64,000 bases of DNA. Origin: Beverwykella pulmonaria (taxonomy: Eukaryota > Ascomycota > Dothideomycetes > Pleosporales > Melanommataceae). The stretch lies in the NCBI GenBank assembly GCA_001599595.1, contig BCHH01000013.1, positions 1,024,331 to 1,088,330 on the forward strand, read 5' to 3'. The notes beneath the pieces were generated by a model that was not told where the DNA came from, searched no databases, and was given only the letters and a program-made list of their open reading frames with translations. Made by a program: the position numbers and the translations under genes. How positions within the stretch are numbered: the first letter of the stretch is position 1; each line of letters starts with the position of its first letter. Below, in pieces: positions 9,903-21,800 of this stretch.

Positions 9903-11954
9903 TCACGTTCTCCCATCGCCTTTTTCTCGCTCAATCCTAGCCCTTATATCTCTAACTAACGCCTTTGCATCCTCTACCTCAACTCCATCTTGACAGAGCT
10001 CGTTCGCCAGCTCCATGGCCCTCTGATACATGCACCGCTTGTACTCCCATTTCGCCAGCCATAGCCTCGCCTTACTCGTTGTGGGCGTGACGCCGACACC
10101 GCCTCCCACCTCCCCGAGATTCTCCTCAAAATCTGGCCCTTCTTCCTGTGCAAGAACTAATTCCATATATGCGGCGCTCTCTGGCATGTCATGGGTACGT
10201 TCATACAGCAAGGCTATCTGGTATAGCACCTCGGGGTCGAGGATGCCACCACCGAGCCCGGACACCTCGCCGCTACCGAAGCTCGAACCGACACCGGCGT
10301 CGTAGTACGAGCCAGCTACCAGAGCACGTTTGTACGCACGAATTCCATTTGAGATTTTCCCGACCTTGCCGAAACATTGGCCCACGGCCATCCACAGTTT
10401 AGGATCGTAAGGTCGGAGGGCGGCAGCGCGCTGGTGGTAGAATAGAGCGTACGAGTGCATCTCGAGAACTTCGTAGGTTTGGCCAAGACCGTACCATGCG
10501 CGGTAGTCTTTCCTGTTGACGTCCACGGCGCGGCGGTAGGATTCGATCGCTGCATGCGTGTTCTTCATTTCGACGAATTCGTGACCCATTAGAGTCCAGG
10601 CAGAGAGGAAGTTTCGGTCTAGGGTTAGCGCTCGTCGGAAATACATGACTGCTTTTTCGTGCTCAGATTTAAGAGAGTAATAGTTTCCGACTACGCAGCA
10701 TGTTTCGGGTCTGAACTTGTCGGTGGTTGTTGCTAGTTGGGCTAAAAAGGCTAATTTCGCGCGCATTCCCATGACATAGAGAATGTTAGAATAATTATCT
10801 AAAGAATCAATGCGATGCGGATCTGTTATCAGTAGGTCGGAGAATATTTGTTCGGCTTCGTCGAAGTCCTTGGTGTGGTAGTGCAAAAGCGCTCGTTGCG
10901 TCTTCAGGAACGCTGAGGTTGGAAAGACGGACAATATTTGGGTGAGGGAGGTATGGACTTGCTCGGTCGACTGGTAGAGATCCTGAGAGGCGTTGACGTG
11001 GAATATGAACGTCATTATGTTTTGGGGCAGTCGAGGGATAACTTGATTGAGCTAGGAAGGGTCAGTGTTGGTCACTATGAGCGATACGGGAACAAACCTC
11101 TTCTACTGTCCCTAAGAGGTTGGAGAGTTCTGACCATGCGCCCCAGTTATACGAGTATTGATGGACACTCCGCACAAAGTAGTCCATGGCCAGCTTCTCA
11201 TTCTTTCCTTTGGCCAAGACAATACCATAGAGATACTCTAACCAACCCTGGGGCTGTCTACCACTCGTGGGTATGCTACTAAACCACTCCTCAAGTATGG
11301 CCGAAATACCGGGAAGCTCCTTATTCAATGTCACACCACCATCCTGCGGACCTAGGATCATCTCGCTATCCTCATTCATGCGCTTCTCGCCTGCTATGTA
11401 CCTCGCGTATAAAGCCAGGAATAGCGACTTCTGGCTCAAACCCAGCACCGAGTCTAAAGGAGCTTTCGGTTTTGAGGGTGCCCCAACCTTTGTTTTTCCT
11501 TTCTCTGATTGCTTCGGCTTCGTAGTGGGAGATGTTATTGGGTGGCTCGAGCCTTTGGGGAGGGCGCTTGGGAGGAAGACAGCGGCGCATCGATCGAATT
11601 CGCGGCAGTCAAAGTACGTCTTCGCAAGGAGAAACTTGTGCGCTTCACGCGCTTCGAGTCGCAATTCGGCGGCATCCTTAGAGATGAAAGTCGCTGGGGT
11701 TTGAGGGGGTAGCGCGTCAGACATGGGCGATTCTATGTCTGTATCTGAGCCATCGTCATCGGAGGTAGGGAGCGAATTGAGCAGTTCTGCGGCCCTATAC
11801 ACAGAGGTTAGGTTCACATCACCGGTTTCCTATGATTCCAACCCCAGACGCACCATTTGGCAGAATGGTACAAGCAACGCTCGTTGCAAGAAACAACAGC
11901 ATCCTGCAGCTGGGCCTTCAGCTGGGCCTCATCGGCCTGAGAAAGTGTGCCCAT
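9903..11954 (-). CDS. APC8: Anaphase-promoting complex subunit 8 (Cdc23/APC8)
   Basis: Scaffold TPR subunit of the APC/C ubiquitin ligase, which drives anaphase entry and mitotic exit in the nucleus. Model: exons 11854-11954, 11098-11794 and 9903-11051, with introns of 59 nt (GTGCGT...TATAG) and 46 nt (GTTTGT...CCTAG). The phases agree and the product is 648 aa. The N-terminus has the family signature CNERCLYHSAKWAAELL, interrupted exactly at the W codon by intron 1. An acidic, S/P-rich spacer follows, then tandem TPRs through the C-terminal half, for example RPETCCVVGNYYSLKSEHE, ALTLDRNFLSAWTLMGHE and AWYGLGQTYEVL. Length is typical of fungal Cdc23. It is transcribed divergently from the FPP synthase gene across a 252-bp spacer. 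Confidence 0.95.
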
Positions 11955-12206
11955 CGTAAGGCGCGTCGAGCAGAAGCTTCAACGCATTCAAAAGACGCAC
12001 TGCACTAGTGTTTGGCGTAATTGTTGTTTTGCGAGTCCGTTCAACGCGCCGTGGTTGTTGCTCTGTTGTGGAGGGGCAGCGGTGCGGAAAAACGTTGATT
12101 CGCGCCGAAATGAACCTTGCACTCACCGCCCACGTTACTCCACCATCTCAACATTCACTTTTGAGACATCAGAGATAGCAATTGCTCGCGCTCTCCCCAG
12201 ATTAAG
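11955..12206. promoter_or_regulatory. Shared divergent promoter of APC8 and FPP synthase
   Basis: The 252 bp separate the two start codons and must hold both core promoters and 5' leaders. No specific factor site was assigned. Confidence 0.6.
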
Positions 12207-13301
12207 ATGCCGACAACCATCAAGGAGTTCGAGAGCGTCTGGCCGCGCATCGTGGCCGACATCGAGGCACACTGCAAAAACTACAAGCTGCCCCAGCAGT
12301 CCCTTGATTGGTTCGTCAAGGTATACTCACCAGCGCCTTGCAAATGCTTCAATCGCTCAACAGCGCTCTAGCAACTCAACTACAACACCGTCGGCGGAAA
12401 ATGCAACCGAGGCATGTCCGTCGTAGACACTTCGTCCATTCTCCTTAAGAAGACTCTCGATCCCACTTCGGAAGACTACTTCCGCGCTGCCCTGCTAGGC
12501 TGGATGATTGAGCTCCTCCAGGCCTTTTTCCTCGTCTCTGATGATATTATGGACTCCTCCAAAACTCGCCGCGGAAACCCGTGCTGGTATCTCGTGCCAA
12601 AAGTGGGAATGATTGCCATCAACGACGCCTTCATGCTAGAGTCGGCCATCTACCTTCTGCTGAAAAAGCACTTCCGCCAAGACAAGAGTTACATCGACAT
12701 GGTTGAGCTATTCCACGAAGTCACCTTCCAGACCGAACTCGGCCAGATGTGCGATTTGTTGACCGCACCCGAGGATCACGTAGATCTCGACAACTTCAGC
12801 TTGGAGAAATTCACCTTCATCGTCATCTTCAAGACTGCATACTACTCCTTCTACCTTCCAGTTGCCCTGGCACTCCACTTCTGCGGTGCTGCCACTGAGA
12901 AGAATCTCCAGACTGCATTAGACATTCTGATCCCCATGGGCGAGTACTTCCAGGCACAAGATGATTATCTGGACGCCTTTGCCGACCCGGAGACTCTTGG
13001 AAAGATCGGCACCGACATCCAGGACAACAAATGCTCGTGGCTAATCAACCAGGCTCTCCAGAAAGTCAACCCAGAGCAGCGGAAGCTTCTTGAAGAAAAT
13101 TACGGTGTCAAGAGCTCCGATACAGAAGCCAAGGTCAAGGCCTTGTACCACGAGTTGAAACTTGCCGAGTTCTACGAACAGTGGGAGGAAGAGCGTGTTG
13201 CGGATCTGAGGGCAAAGATTGAGATGGTGGACGAGTCCGAAGGACTCAAGAAGGAGGTCTTCGAGACCTTCCTCAAGAAGATCTACAAGAGAAGCAAGTG
13301 A
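12207..13301 (+). CDS. ERG20: Farnesyl pyrophosphate synthase
   Basis: Condenses DMAPP/GPP with IPP to give farnesyl diphosphate for sterols, dolichol, ubiquinone and prenylation. Model: exons 12207-12320 and 12372-13301; the 51-nt intron (GTATAC...CTCTAG) is in phase 0; product 347 aa, close to yeast Erg20 (352). First Asp-rich motif DDIMD is at residues 95-99 and the second, DDYLD, at 235-239, followed by [13 protein letters not shown]. Aromatic residues (F90, F91) at positions -5 and -4 before the first motif match chain-length control for C15 products. The start [16 protein letters not shown] is the first ATG in frame and fits the family N-terminus. As a single housekeeping copy inside a transposon-rich stretch, it marks conserved chromosomal DNA. 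Confidence 0.96.
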
Positions 13302-13889
13302 AATGTGATTACGACATGAGGAGGTAATGAGGGCCTTGTGATATACCATGGAATTTGGGAGCGACGAGCGGGCATAGTGTGGCTTCTGTATCAACGGAAA
13401 ATATGTGACACAATCAAAATAATGCCGTAGGTTGATCAATGTCTATCTGCAATCACACCACCGCAAATTCTCTTTATTCACCGTGACTTCTTCACAATGC
13501 AAGTGGTTTTACGCTTAGTTCCTGGGCTCTTCAATCTACCACATATTTACTTCCTCTTCACGCCACCTAGCATTCCATTAGTACGGTGTGTAAGACAATA
13601 CGCCCTCACAATTTCAAGGTCGTTGTCAAAGGCGCAGTCAGGGTCTAGTCCTGCTGCAGTCTTGCTGTATGCTCGAAGTGTCGATTCAGGGATTCCTTGA
13701 GCACTAAAAAGACTTATAAGTGACAACAAGTCTGCAGCAGAGCGCCTCTCTACACGGACGGAATTGAGCGATATTTGCCATGTTGTCATTGCCACATTTG
13801 ACGCGCTCTTATCCCCCCCGAGATTGCCTACGCCAAAGTTCAGGAGACTCTCTCTCTCTTCTTGTTGTTTCTGTGAAACTCGTCGAGGG
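13302..13889. other. Intergenic, nothing recognised
   Basis: Terminator region of the FPP synthase gene and unassigned sequence; short frames on both strands lack motifs. Confidence 0.45.
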
Positions 13890-15201
13890 ACCTAGGTATT
13901 GTCATGCGAGCCTGTCGGTTAATGTACGCAGCAGCCTAGAGGGATGCAGTCGAGAGCACGCAGCAGATCCTTGACGCCTTCCTCACTCGTTGTGTCCTGC
14001 AGCTTGCTACGAGGAATCTGTAAGGGAAGCAGCGGTCCATGCTATGGCAATCAGGGCTACGGACACAATTTCACAAGAACGCAACCGCGACCACGACTGA
14101 TGAAGGGCGAGATGCGCCTGGACAAAATTCGCACTCTGTCCAGCACCCGACAATTCCGCTACGAAGTCGATGATCGGCTCGCTTTCTTCCTGCTTCGGCG
14201 CGTTACCAACGTGGGTTCCTCCCCATAGCGGATTGTGTCGATTGAAGTCGCCCGCGATCACCACCTCCGTGTGCAGGTCGCGCCACAGCACGTCCCGGAC
14301 AAGCCCGCTCATCATGTCCAGTCTGCTGTTCAGATCTTCCTCGGTCTCTTCCCTGATCCGACGTGCGATGAACGTTGTCCACCGCGAGTTCATGCCTGTC
14401 ATCACCGCCTACTTGTCCGCCATAAAACTGCTGGGCTCCTGGCCAGGATGAAGTGAAAGCCGGCCAGCGCCTCCTCGTTAAAAACCACATTTTGCGCCTC
14501 TCTGTTCCTCTTCATGTTCCCCTAAAGGATAAAGGGCTCACTATTTATGACGTTGATGGCTAAGAATCTTGGCCTACTCTTTCCTAACTCCGGGCACTCT
14601 CGGTATGACGCCCGATGCGGACCCTGGCAGTTCACGCATCGCAGGTTACTCGTCTCGCGGTGCAAGTGACCCTCTTGTCCATACATATTACACATCTCGG
14701 GTCGCATGCAGTCTCTCGCCCTGTCTGCACCTGAAGCAGGACACTGGCATGCGTCGCTCTTCAAATGGCGACATGATGATCCCGCCGCCGCCTAACGTCA
14801 CGCTTTCTAACATTAACCACTTCTCCGCGTCTTCCTTGTTCGCTACCTTGATCACCACCGACGCGTGCTGTACGTTGGGTCTCGGTCGTCCGCGCGACCG
14901 ACGCCCATGTCTGCACGGACGGTGGGTCACCAATATGGTGTCGAACTGGCTTGGAGAGAACTAACCATTTCTTGAAGCTCGGTATTCTGGTCTTTGAGAT
15001 ATTGCTATTCCGCTTTGATCGCTGTGATGTCGTCCTTGATATCCTAGCCCGCTGCCCTCTTCTTCTCGTTCGGGAAAGATGGACACGCGCCCACTGCTGT
15101 GCGCTTGGAAGTTCGTCAACCAGTAACAGCTGCGACGCCGTGGCTCCGCTCCTAGTCTGCACCCAGCATATCGCTGTAGTTGATTGATTGATTGATTGAT
15201 T
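13890..15201 (-). mobile_element. Decayed LINE retrotransposon fragment (5' part)
   Basis: Read on the minus strand. The right part (about 15162-14522) encodes a gag-like ORF1 with a basic region, SVQTWASVAR, and CCHC-type knuckles around 14522-14764 (CNMYGQEGHLHRE, CVNCQGPHRASYRECP). Further left (about 14490-14000) an endonuclease-domain piece carries VVIAGDFNRHNPLWGG, the AP-endonuclease-type motif of Tad/I-like LINEs. Frames are shifted and broken by stops, and no reverse transcriptase is recognisable. A (TGAT)5 tract sits at the right, 5', end. Boundaries are approximate. Confidence 0.75.
15181..15201 (+). repeat. (TGAT)5 microsatellite
   Basis: Five tandem TGAT units at the 5' boundary of the LINE fragment. 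Confidence 0.8.
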
Positions 15202-15406
15202 CCTACTCGGTTTCGGTCGCGATTTCTTTGCAGCTATGCCCGGATCAGCCTACATGGCAGACGGCCGTCGGTGAAGTCTTGTCTATACAGAAATTGAAAG
15301 GATGACAAATTTCTATTAAGTAACCTCCTTAAACAATCAGACAGCGTTTTGGCTCATGATTTGTGAGGTTTGTGATGCCGTTTTCTGACGCTGACTTGCC
15401 ACTAAA

Positions 15407-18170
15407 CTACTCTAAACCTGCCCGAATCGAAATCTCCAATGTGATACCTTGGGCTGGGTCGAAACTGAACCCGAGCATAGATACAAGGTAACAACCTCCT
15501 TATACTGTCGCCTTCCTGCCATTATAAACTAAGAGCGACACTCTTGGCCATCCTACCTTTTCAATCTTCTTGGGGCCTCTACCAGATGAGGTTCTTGAGC
15601 CAACTCTCCTTTCGCATTCATATCCCACAACAGGATATGGCGAGATCCGACAATGATAACAAGGTGTGCCTGCAGCCCAAGCTTGTCTTTCTTTATCAAT
15701 TTCTGCACCTCATGGCTCTTGATGTAATCTCTTAGCTGTGGGGCCTCATGTTCCACAACCCATGACCCAATATTATAATTCTTGCGGTACTTGTTCCCCT
15801 TTTTGATTTTGTCATAATCCTTGAACCCAAGTTGAAGGATTTGAGGGAGTTTCATGTTGTGCACGGCGTCTGCCTGGGTAATAAGATTGGTGTTAAATAC
15901 GTCCAGGTACTGTATTCGGTAAAACTTCCATTCAGTCACGATCAACCATCCAGGGACCTTGAAGACAAGGTCAACTAAACCGTTTGTTCTGTCTGGCTAC
16001 ACAAGACGTTAGATATCTTCTAGCTAATAGCAAGTATCAACTTACTTTTGTCACTGGGAATTCTATTTTTGGAACAAGAAAATGGTTTCGCAACAGGCAG
16101 AAGCAGAAGGAATCTCGGTGGTTTTCTTCTGTCTTGGCCGAAAGATCCTTTGCGCGGATGTCCCGTTGCGTCATCACTTCTTGATAACAGCCTAGTGCTC
16201 CCTTAATATCTCCATCGGCGGTGAGATATTCAAGTGCTTCCGCAAGAGAATCATGCACATCATATTTTTCAAGAACTGCGCGAGCAATTCGATCTGACGC
16301 AACCCTATTTGGAATCTTGAGGTGCGTCATCGGCGTCTTTCGGTCAAAAGTAAGACCGCCAAAGTAGACCATTAGTGAACGCCACGAAGAGCGATCTTTA
16401 GTCTCTTTCTAGACAAGATTTAAGTTAATGCACAAAGGTAAAGAAGCCGAGATATTAACATACCAAGTCTTCAAGCGTAAATCCAAGTCTGAATTGTTCA
16501 TACTCAATAGGTGTAAAGTCCTCTTTGTCATATACTAGTCCCTTTTCGAAGTCTCTTATCAGTAGCGCAGAAGTAGCAAACATCCTAAGGAACGCTTGAG
16601 ATACTTCAGAGTTTTCAGGGTCTCTAGTTTCTGGTGTTTTTCCCTGGATACAACGCTGAAGATATGCCAAACACGTCTCTGTGTTGTAAACTGTTTCAAC
16701 CGGTTTATCTTGACAGAAATGATATCCGTTGAAATATTTAGTCATTTCTGATAAAGAACCTTCTTTGGAATTGGGCACTTTGTTAATTTGGATCAGGGCC
16801 TCTTTTAAGTCCGAAGATGTTAAACCACAAAGCATGGCTAGGTCCTCATCGAATGACAGATTCGCCGTTATATTGAACCCACTGGCGAGGCTGGAGAGGG
16901 AGAGCGGTGAGATGCCTGTGATAAAAATTTTCGTGTAGTGCGCTACTGACAATGACTTTATTGTGCTCCAGAAAGATCTGAAAGTCTGGCCAACTAGTGT
17001 ATTATCCCAAGTAATCTCAGAATTTTTGTTGGCTGTGGACAGGGTAAGGTAGTTATTAGAAAGAGCATCATACTCATCAACGAGTATGTACATCCCTTTA
17101 ATACCAACAAGTTGCTCATCGTGCTTAATCGCATTTCGAACTAACCGATTACACTGCCGGAAGCTGTTGTTGGGACTTTTACTGTCAATATTTTGACATA
17201 GATCAGCATAGGTTCCGCCCAAGTACTCAGCATATTCTGCGTAGAACGTCAGGATAGAACTGTTCAAAGATTTGATGAGTTCCTCATTTGCCTGATCAAA
17301 GTCTAGCGTAGAGTTGATATCGGAAAAATCGAAATTCAAGACGAAGAACTGTCCAGGCTTCACGTTTCCTTCGTTGATATCGTTCTGCACCTTCAGATTC
17401 TATAGTAATTAAAAGAAAAGTAAGCTCTCATGTCACGGTAACAAATAAGACTGTTGCATACCTGGTACAGTGATTGATGCTCACCTGCATACTGAAGACC
17501 GTGGAAGTGATTTAGCATGCTTATAGTTAGTGATTTGCCGAACCGACGTGGACGGCAGAAAAGGATGTGAGTGTGGATTTTTTCCAACTTGGAGATATAA
17601 CCAGTACGATCAAAGTAAGCCTGGCCCTCTTCCTGAAGAAGTTCGGAAAAATTCAAACATCCTCTGGATTGGAAGTGCTTCAGTTCACCGTTAATTACCA
17701 GACTACTACCACCAAATTGAGTTCTCTTTGGTGAAGGCGGTATATTGGCAGGAGGTGGACTCTTTCTCTTTCTCGTCTTAGAGTCTGCAGTGTGCTCTGT
17801 CGCCATAATATAAATTAGTGTAAAAAGAACAAAAAGGTGCCTAGTCGGTAGACTTACCAGTAGAGATATCTTGCTCCTTCAGTTTCTGTACCATACCGAC
17901 GATCTCCCTTCTCCCAAGATTTTTTGCTAGGTCCGCGAGTCCTTTGCTAGGCCCAAAAGGCAGATGGCATCCTCTTTCAAAGGCCTCCACCTCACCAGCG
18001 AGCGACAAGAAAACGCTCCCTGTGATGGCTGCTTTTTTGAATTGCTTAGCTTGGTCACTATCGAGCAATTTCGGTTTATTTTGTTGGATCCACCCAAACA
18101 ACTCGTGCTGATCCCACTCTTCTACCTCCTCGGTTGTGGGCTTTGCCTGGCTACCCGGATTGGAGGCCAT
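15407..18170 (-). CDS. SAM-like / AAA-ATPase-like / PD-(D/E)XK nuclease-like protein
   Basis: Model of six exons, all in phase, 814 aa: 17858-18170, 17462-17796, 16464-17399, 16046-16408, 15557-15996 and 15407-15464; introns 61, 62, 55, 49 and 92 nt. Residues about 12-97 are a helical SAM-like region (WDQHELFGWIQQNKPKLL). A basic NLS-like KTRKRKSPPP follows. The AAA-ATPase-like domain has a P-loop variant RPRRFGKS (186-193) and Walker B ILVDEYDAL (321-329). The C-terminus carries a PD-(D/E)XK core, D658 with E671-x-K673 (VDLVF...IVTEWK). In related families this NTPase plus restriction-fold pair is linked to Crinkler-type effectors and mobile or conflict systems; nucleic-acid cleavage here is inference. 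All key residues seem present, so it could be active. It is divergent from the HET-NACHT-WD40 gene, 690 bp away. The last splice, giving a 19-codon exon, is the least certain. Confidence 0.85.
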
Positions 18171-18860
18171 GGCAGTTGGTAGGACGGCTAGACGTACGCA
18201 GGGGCGGGTGCCAGGGGGGATGGGGGTGGTGGCAAGGAAAGCGAGTGGAAAGAGGCGCAACGGCAAACAAGTAGATAAAGTGCCCGAATTCCAAGATAGG
18301 AGAGAAGAAAAGTTGTTGGTAGGTGAGTTGAGAAATGTTTGTTGTTCGAGATGACATAAAAGCGCGTTAAGACACAGGCGCCCGCTAAACCCAAATAAGG
18401 CGCGCTGGAACCACATGACGTGACGTCTGATAAGCGAGCCAATGGAAGTCCACCATATTGCTTGCAGATGTTCGTACTTGTTTTGAGGGCGGGTTTGGTG
18501 AAGCGTGGGAGGCAGTGTTTGCAACAAATCAAAACCAGGCCCAGATTTAGTTTGATTTGGGAATACGGTGGTAAGATTTGATTTTGATTTGATTTGATTT
18601 GATTTCAGTCAAACCTATTCAAATTATTACCACAAACAACTTCTAACTTGTGGTAGCTACATATGCTCAGAACAGACCGTGCGCTGGGCGCTTACGTGTA
18701 GCTAGTGGACTCACTTAGGTGCCGAGAGTGTTGTTTTTCACTGCACAATCTTCAATTCTTGACTAGGGCATGAAATTTTGCTTCGTGCCTAACCTGTAGC
18801 GTTTCGACACAGCTACATTCCCTTGCTACTACTTCCTCCCGCCAATCGTCATATAAAATA
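18171..18860. promoter_or_regulatory. Divergent intergenic region between nuclease-like and HET-NACHT-WD40 genes
   Basis: Contains both upstream regions and a (GATTT)n tract at 18574-18605. No operator assigned. Confidence 0.5.
18574..18605 (+). repeat. (GATTT)n low-complexity tract
   Basis: Imperfect pentanucleotide repeat 255 bp ahead of the HET-NACHT-WD40 start. Confidence 0.75.
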
Positions 18861-21800
18861 ATGCGCCTTTTGCGACGCACCGATACCGGGGAGTACAGCC
18901 TCACCAAAGACTGGGCTGGCGATGAACGTATCCCTCCTTATGCAATACTTTCGCATACATGGGGAGCAGATAACGAGGAAGTCACATTTGAGGATCTGGC
19001 GAGTGGCGTTGGCAAGGATAAGGCTGGCTATGAGAAGATCATGTTCTGTGGAGAACAGGCCAGGCAAGATGGCTTGCAATACTTCTGGATTGACACTTGT
19101 TGCATCAACAAGGAAATCCACGCCGAACTCTCGCAGGCTATAAAATCCATGTTTCGCTGGTACCGCAACGCGACTCGATGCTACGTCTATCTAGCAGATG
19201 TTCCTAGCGCCGCCTTCGACACCAACGATAAGTTTACTTCAACGCTATTGGAATCAGATTTCCAGAAGAGCAGATGGTTTACCCGGGGTTGGACGCTTCA
19301 AGAGCTCCTTGCCCCTCGTTCAGTCGAATTCTTCTCCAGGGAACGGACGCGGCTTGGTGACAAAAGATCGCTAACGCAACAAATTCATAAAATAACAGGC
19401 ATTCCTGAGCCAGCGCTCCGAGGTGTCCCCTTATCTCAGTTTCGCGTCAATGAGAGATTGTCATGGATAGAAAACCGCCACACTAAGCTTGAAGAAGATA
19501 GAGCGTACTCATTAATAGGCATTTTCGACGTCTACATACCACCTATCTATGGCGAAGGGACGGCAAGGGCGTTTCACCGGCTTATGAACGAGATTGACAA
19601 ACTAGAGATATGTGTGCGAGACCTACGACTTACCGATCCTCGCGATGACAAGAAGCGAATTGAGGAAACCAAAGGTGGCCTGCTGGAGGATTCGTATCAC
19701 TGGATCCTTGAAAACTCAGACTTCCAACAATGGCGTGACGAACAGCAGAGCCGACTGCTGTGGATAAAGGGAGATCCCGGCAAGGGCAAGACAATGCTAC
19801 TATGCGGCATAGCCAACGAGCTGAAGAAGGCGCTGGCCAAGACGCATCTGCTGTCCTACTTCTTCTGCCAGGCTACGGACTCGCGCATCAATAACGCTAC
19901 TGCTGTGCTGCGGGGTTTGTTGTACTTGCTTGTCGTTCAGCAGCCATCGCTCATTTCACATGTTCGGAAGAAGCACGACCACGCAGGCAAAGCCCTCTTT
20001 GAGGATGCGAATGCGTGGGTTGCCTTGTGCGAGATATTCACAAACATTCTGGAAGACTCGAGCTTGGACAGCACGTTCTTGATCGTTGACGCGCTCGATG
20101 AATGCATCACAGACTTACCAAAATTGCTCGACTTCATCGCGCAGAAATCTTCTTCATCGTCTCGCGTGAAGTGGATCGTCTCTAGCCGCAACTGGCCAGA
20201 CATTGAGGAACGGCTAGAGAAGGCGGGGCATAAAGTGAGGCTGAGCCTCGAACTCAATGCACAATCTATCTCTACAGCTGTTGGTGTATTCATCCATTAT
20301 AGAGTGCTTCAGCTGGCGGAGCGGAAAAAGTACGATGATAAAACACGACATGCTGTTCTAGCCCATCTAACCTCAAATGCACATGACACCTTCCTCTGGG
20401 TGGCTTTGGTCTGCCAAAACCTCGAAAAGATCCCACGATGGAACATCTCCGCGAAGCTAAGTGCGTTTCCACCAGGGCTTGACTCTCTCTACAAGCGGAT
20501 GATGCAGTCAATATGTGCTTCAGAGCATGTTAATCTTTGCAAGAGTATACTTGGCTTAGTCGCGATTGTATACCGACCCATCACGCTCAAAGAACTTACG
20601 TCCCTTGTTGAGATGCTGGAAGGTATGGATAGCGACCTAGAGTCGCTAAGGGAGATTATTGGTCTTTGTGGTTCGTTTCTCACCTTGCGAGAGGACACCA
20701 TCTATTTTGTGCATCAGTCGGCAAAGGACTTTTTATCCACAGAGGCATTCCATGAGATTTTCCCCTCTGGAAGAGAGGAGACCCACCGCGTTCTGTTTTC
20801 TCGATCACTACACGTCATTTCTAGAACGCTGCATCGAGACATGTACAACTTAAGTAAGTTGGGATACCCTGTTGAGCAGGTCAAACGGCCAGACCCAGAT
20901 CCGTTAGCAGCGTTACGCTACTCCTGCATCTACTGGGTCGATCACCTCTGTAGCTGGGGTACTGGCCCTACCGCAAACAACCGAGCCGGTTCACAGGATG
21001 GAGGCGCAATCGACAGGTTTCTAAGGACAAAGTATCTTTATTGGCTAGAAGCTCTTAGCCTCTGCCAAAGCATGTCGAAGGGTGTAGTTTCGATGGCAAA
21101 ACTCGCGACCTTAGTCCAGGTAATTCCTTGATAAGCGATAATCACTCTATATAACATATGCTAACATGACGAAGGAAAGAACAGGTTCATCCTCGTCTAT
21201 CGAACTCGTTCAAGATGCTCGTCGATTCATCATGTATCATAAGGTGGCAATAGAGAACAGTCCTCTTCAGGTGTATGCGTCTGCACTCCTGTTTAGTCCG
21301 GCACGCAGCCTGATAAGAAGTCTTTTCGAAGAAGAAGCGCCAAATTGGGTCACAATCAAGCCGGCTATGGGAGATAAATGGGGTGCTTGTTTGCAGACAC
21401 TCGAAGGCCATAGAGATCGGGTCAACTCAGTAGCCTTCTCGCTCGACTCGGCCCAGCTAGCGTCGGCGTCAGACGACATGACGGTCAAGATCTGGGACGC
21501 GAGCAGCGGCGAGTGCCTACAGACGCTCGAAGGCCATAGCGATTTAGTCAACTCGGTGACGTTCTTACACGACTCGACCCGGTTGGCGTCAGCGTCAGAC
21601 GACATGACGGTCAAGATATGGCATGTAACCAGTGGAAAGTGCTTGCAGACGCTTGAGGGCCATAGCGAACGGGTCAACTCCGTAGCCTTCTCGCATGACT
21701 CGGTCCAGTTTGCGTCGGTGTCAGACGACATGACGGTCAGGATCTGGGACACGAGCAGCGGCGAGTGCCTGCAGACGCTCGAGGGTCATAGCAATAAGGT

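Noticed and set aside
13497..13795. Short overlapping frames after the FPP synthase gene
   Set aside because: No recognisable family, overlapping on both strands.
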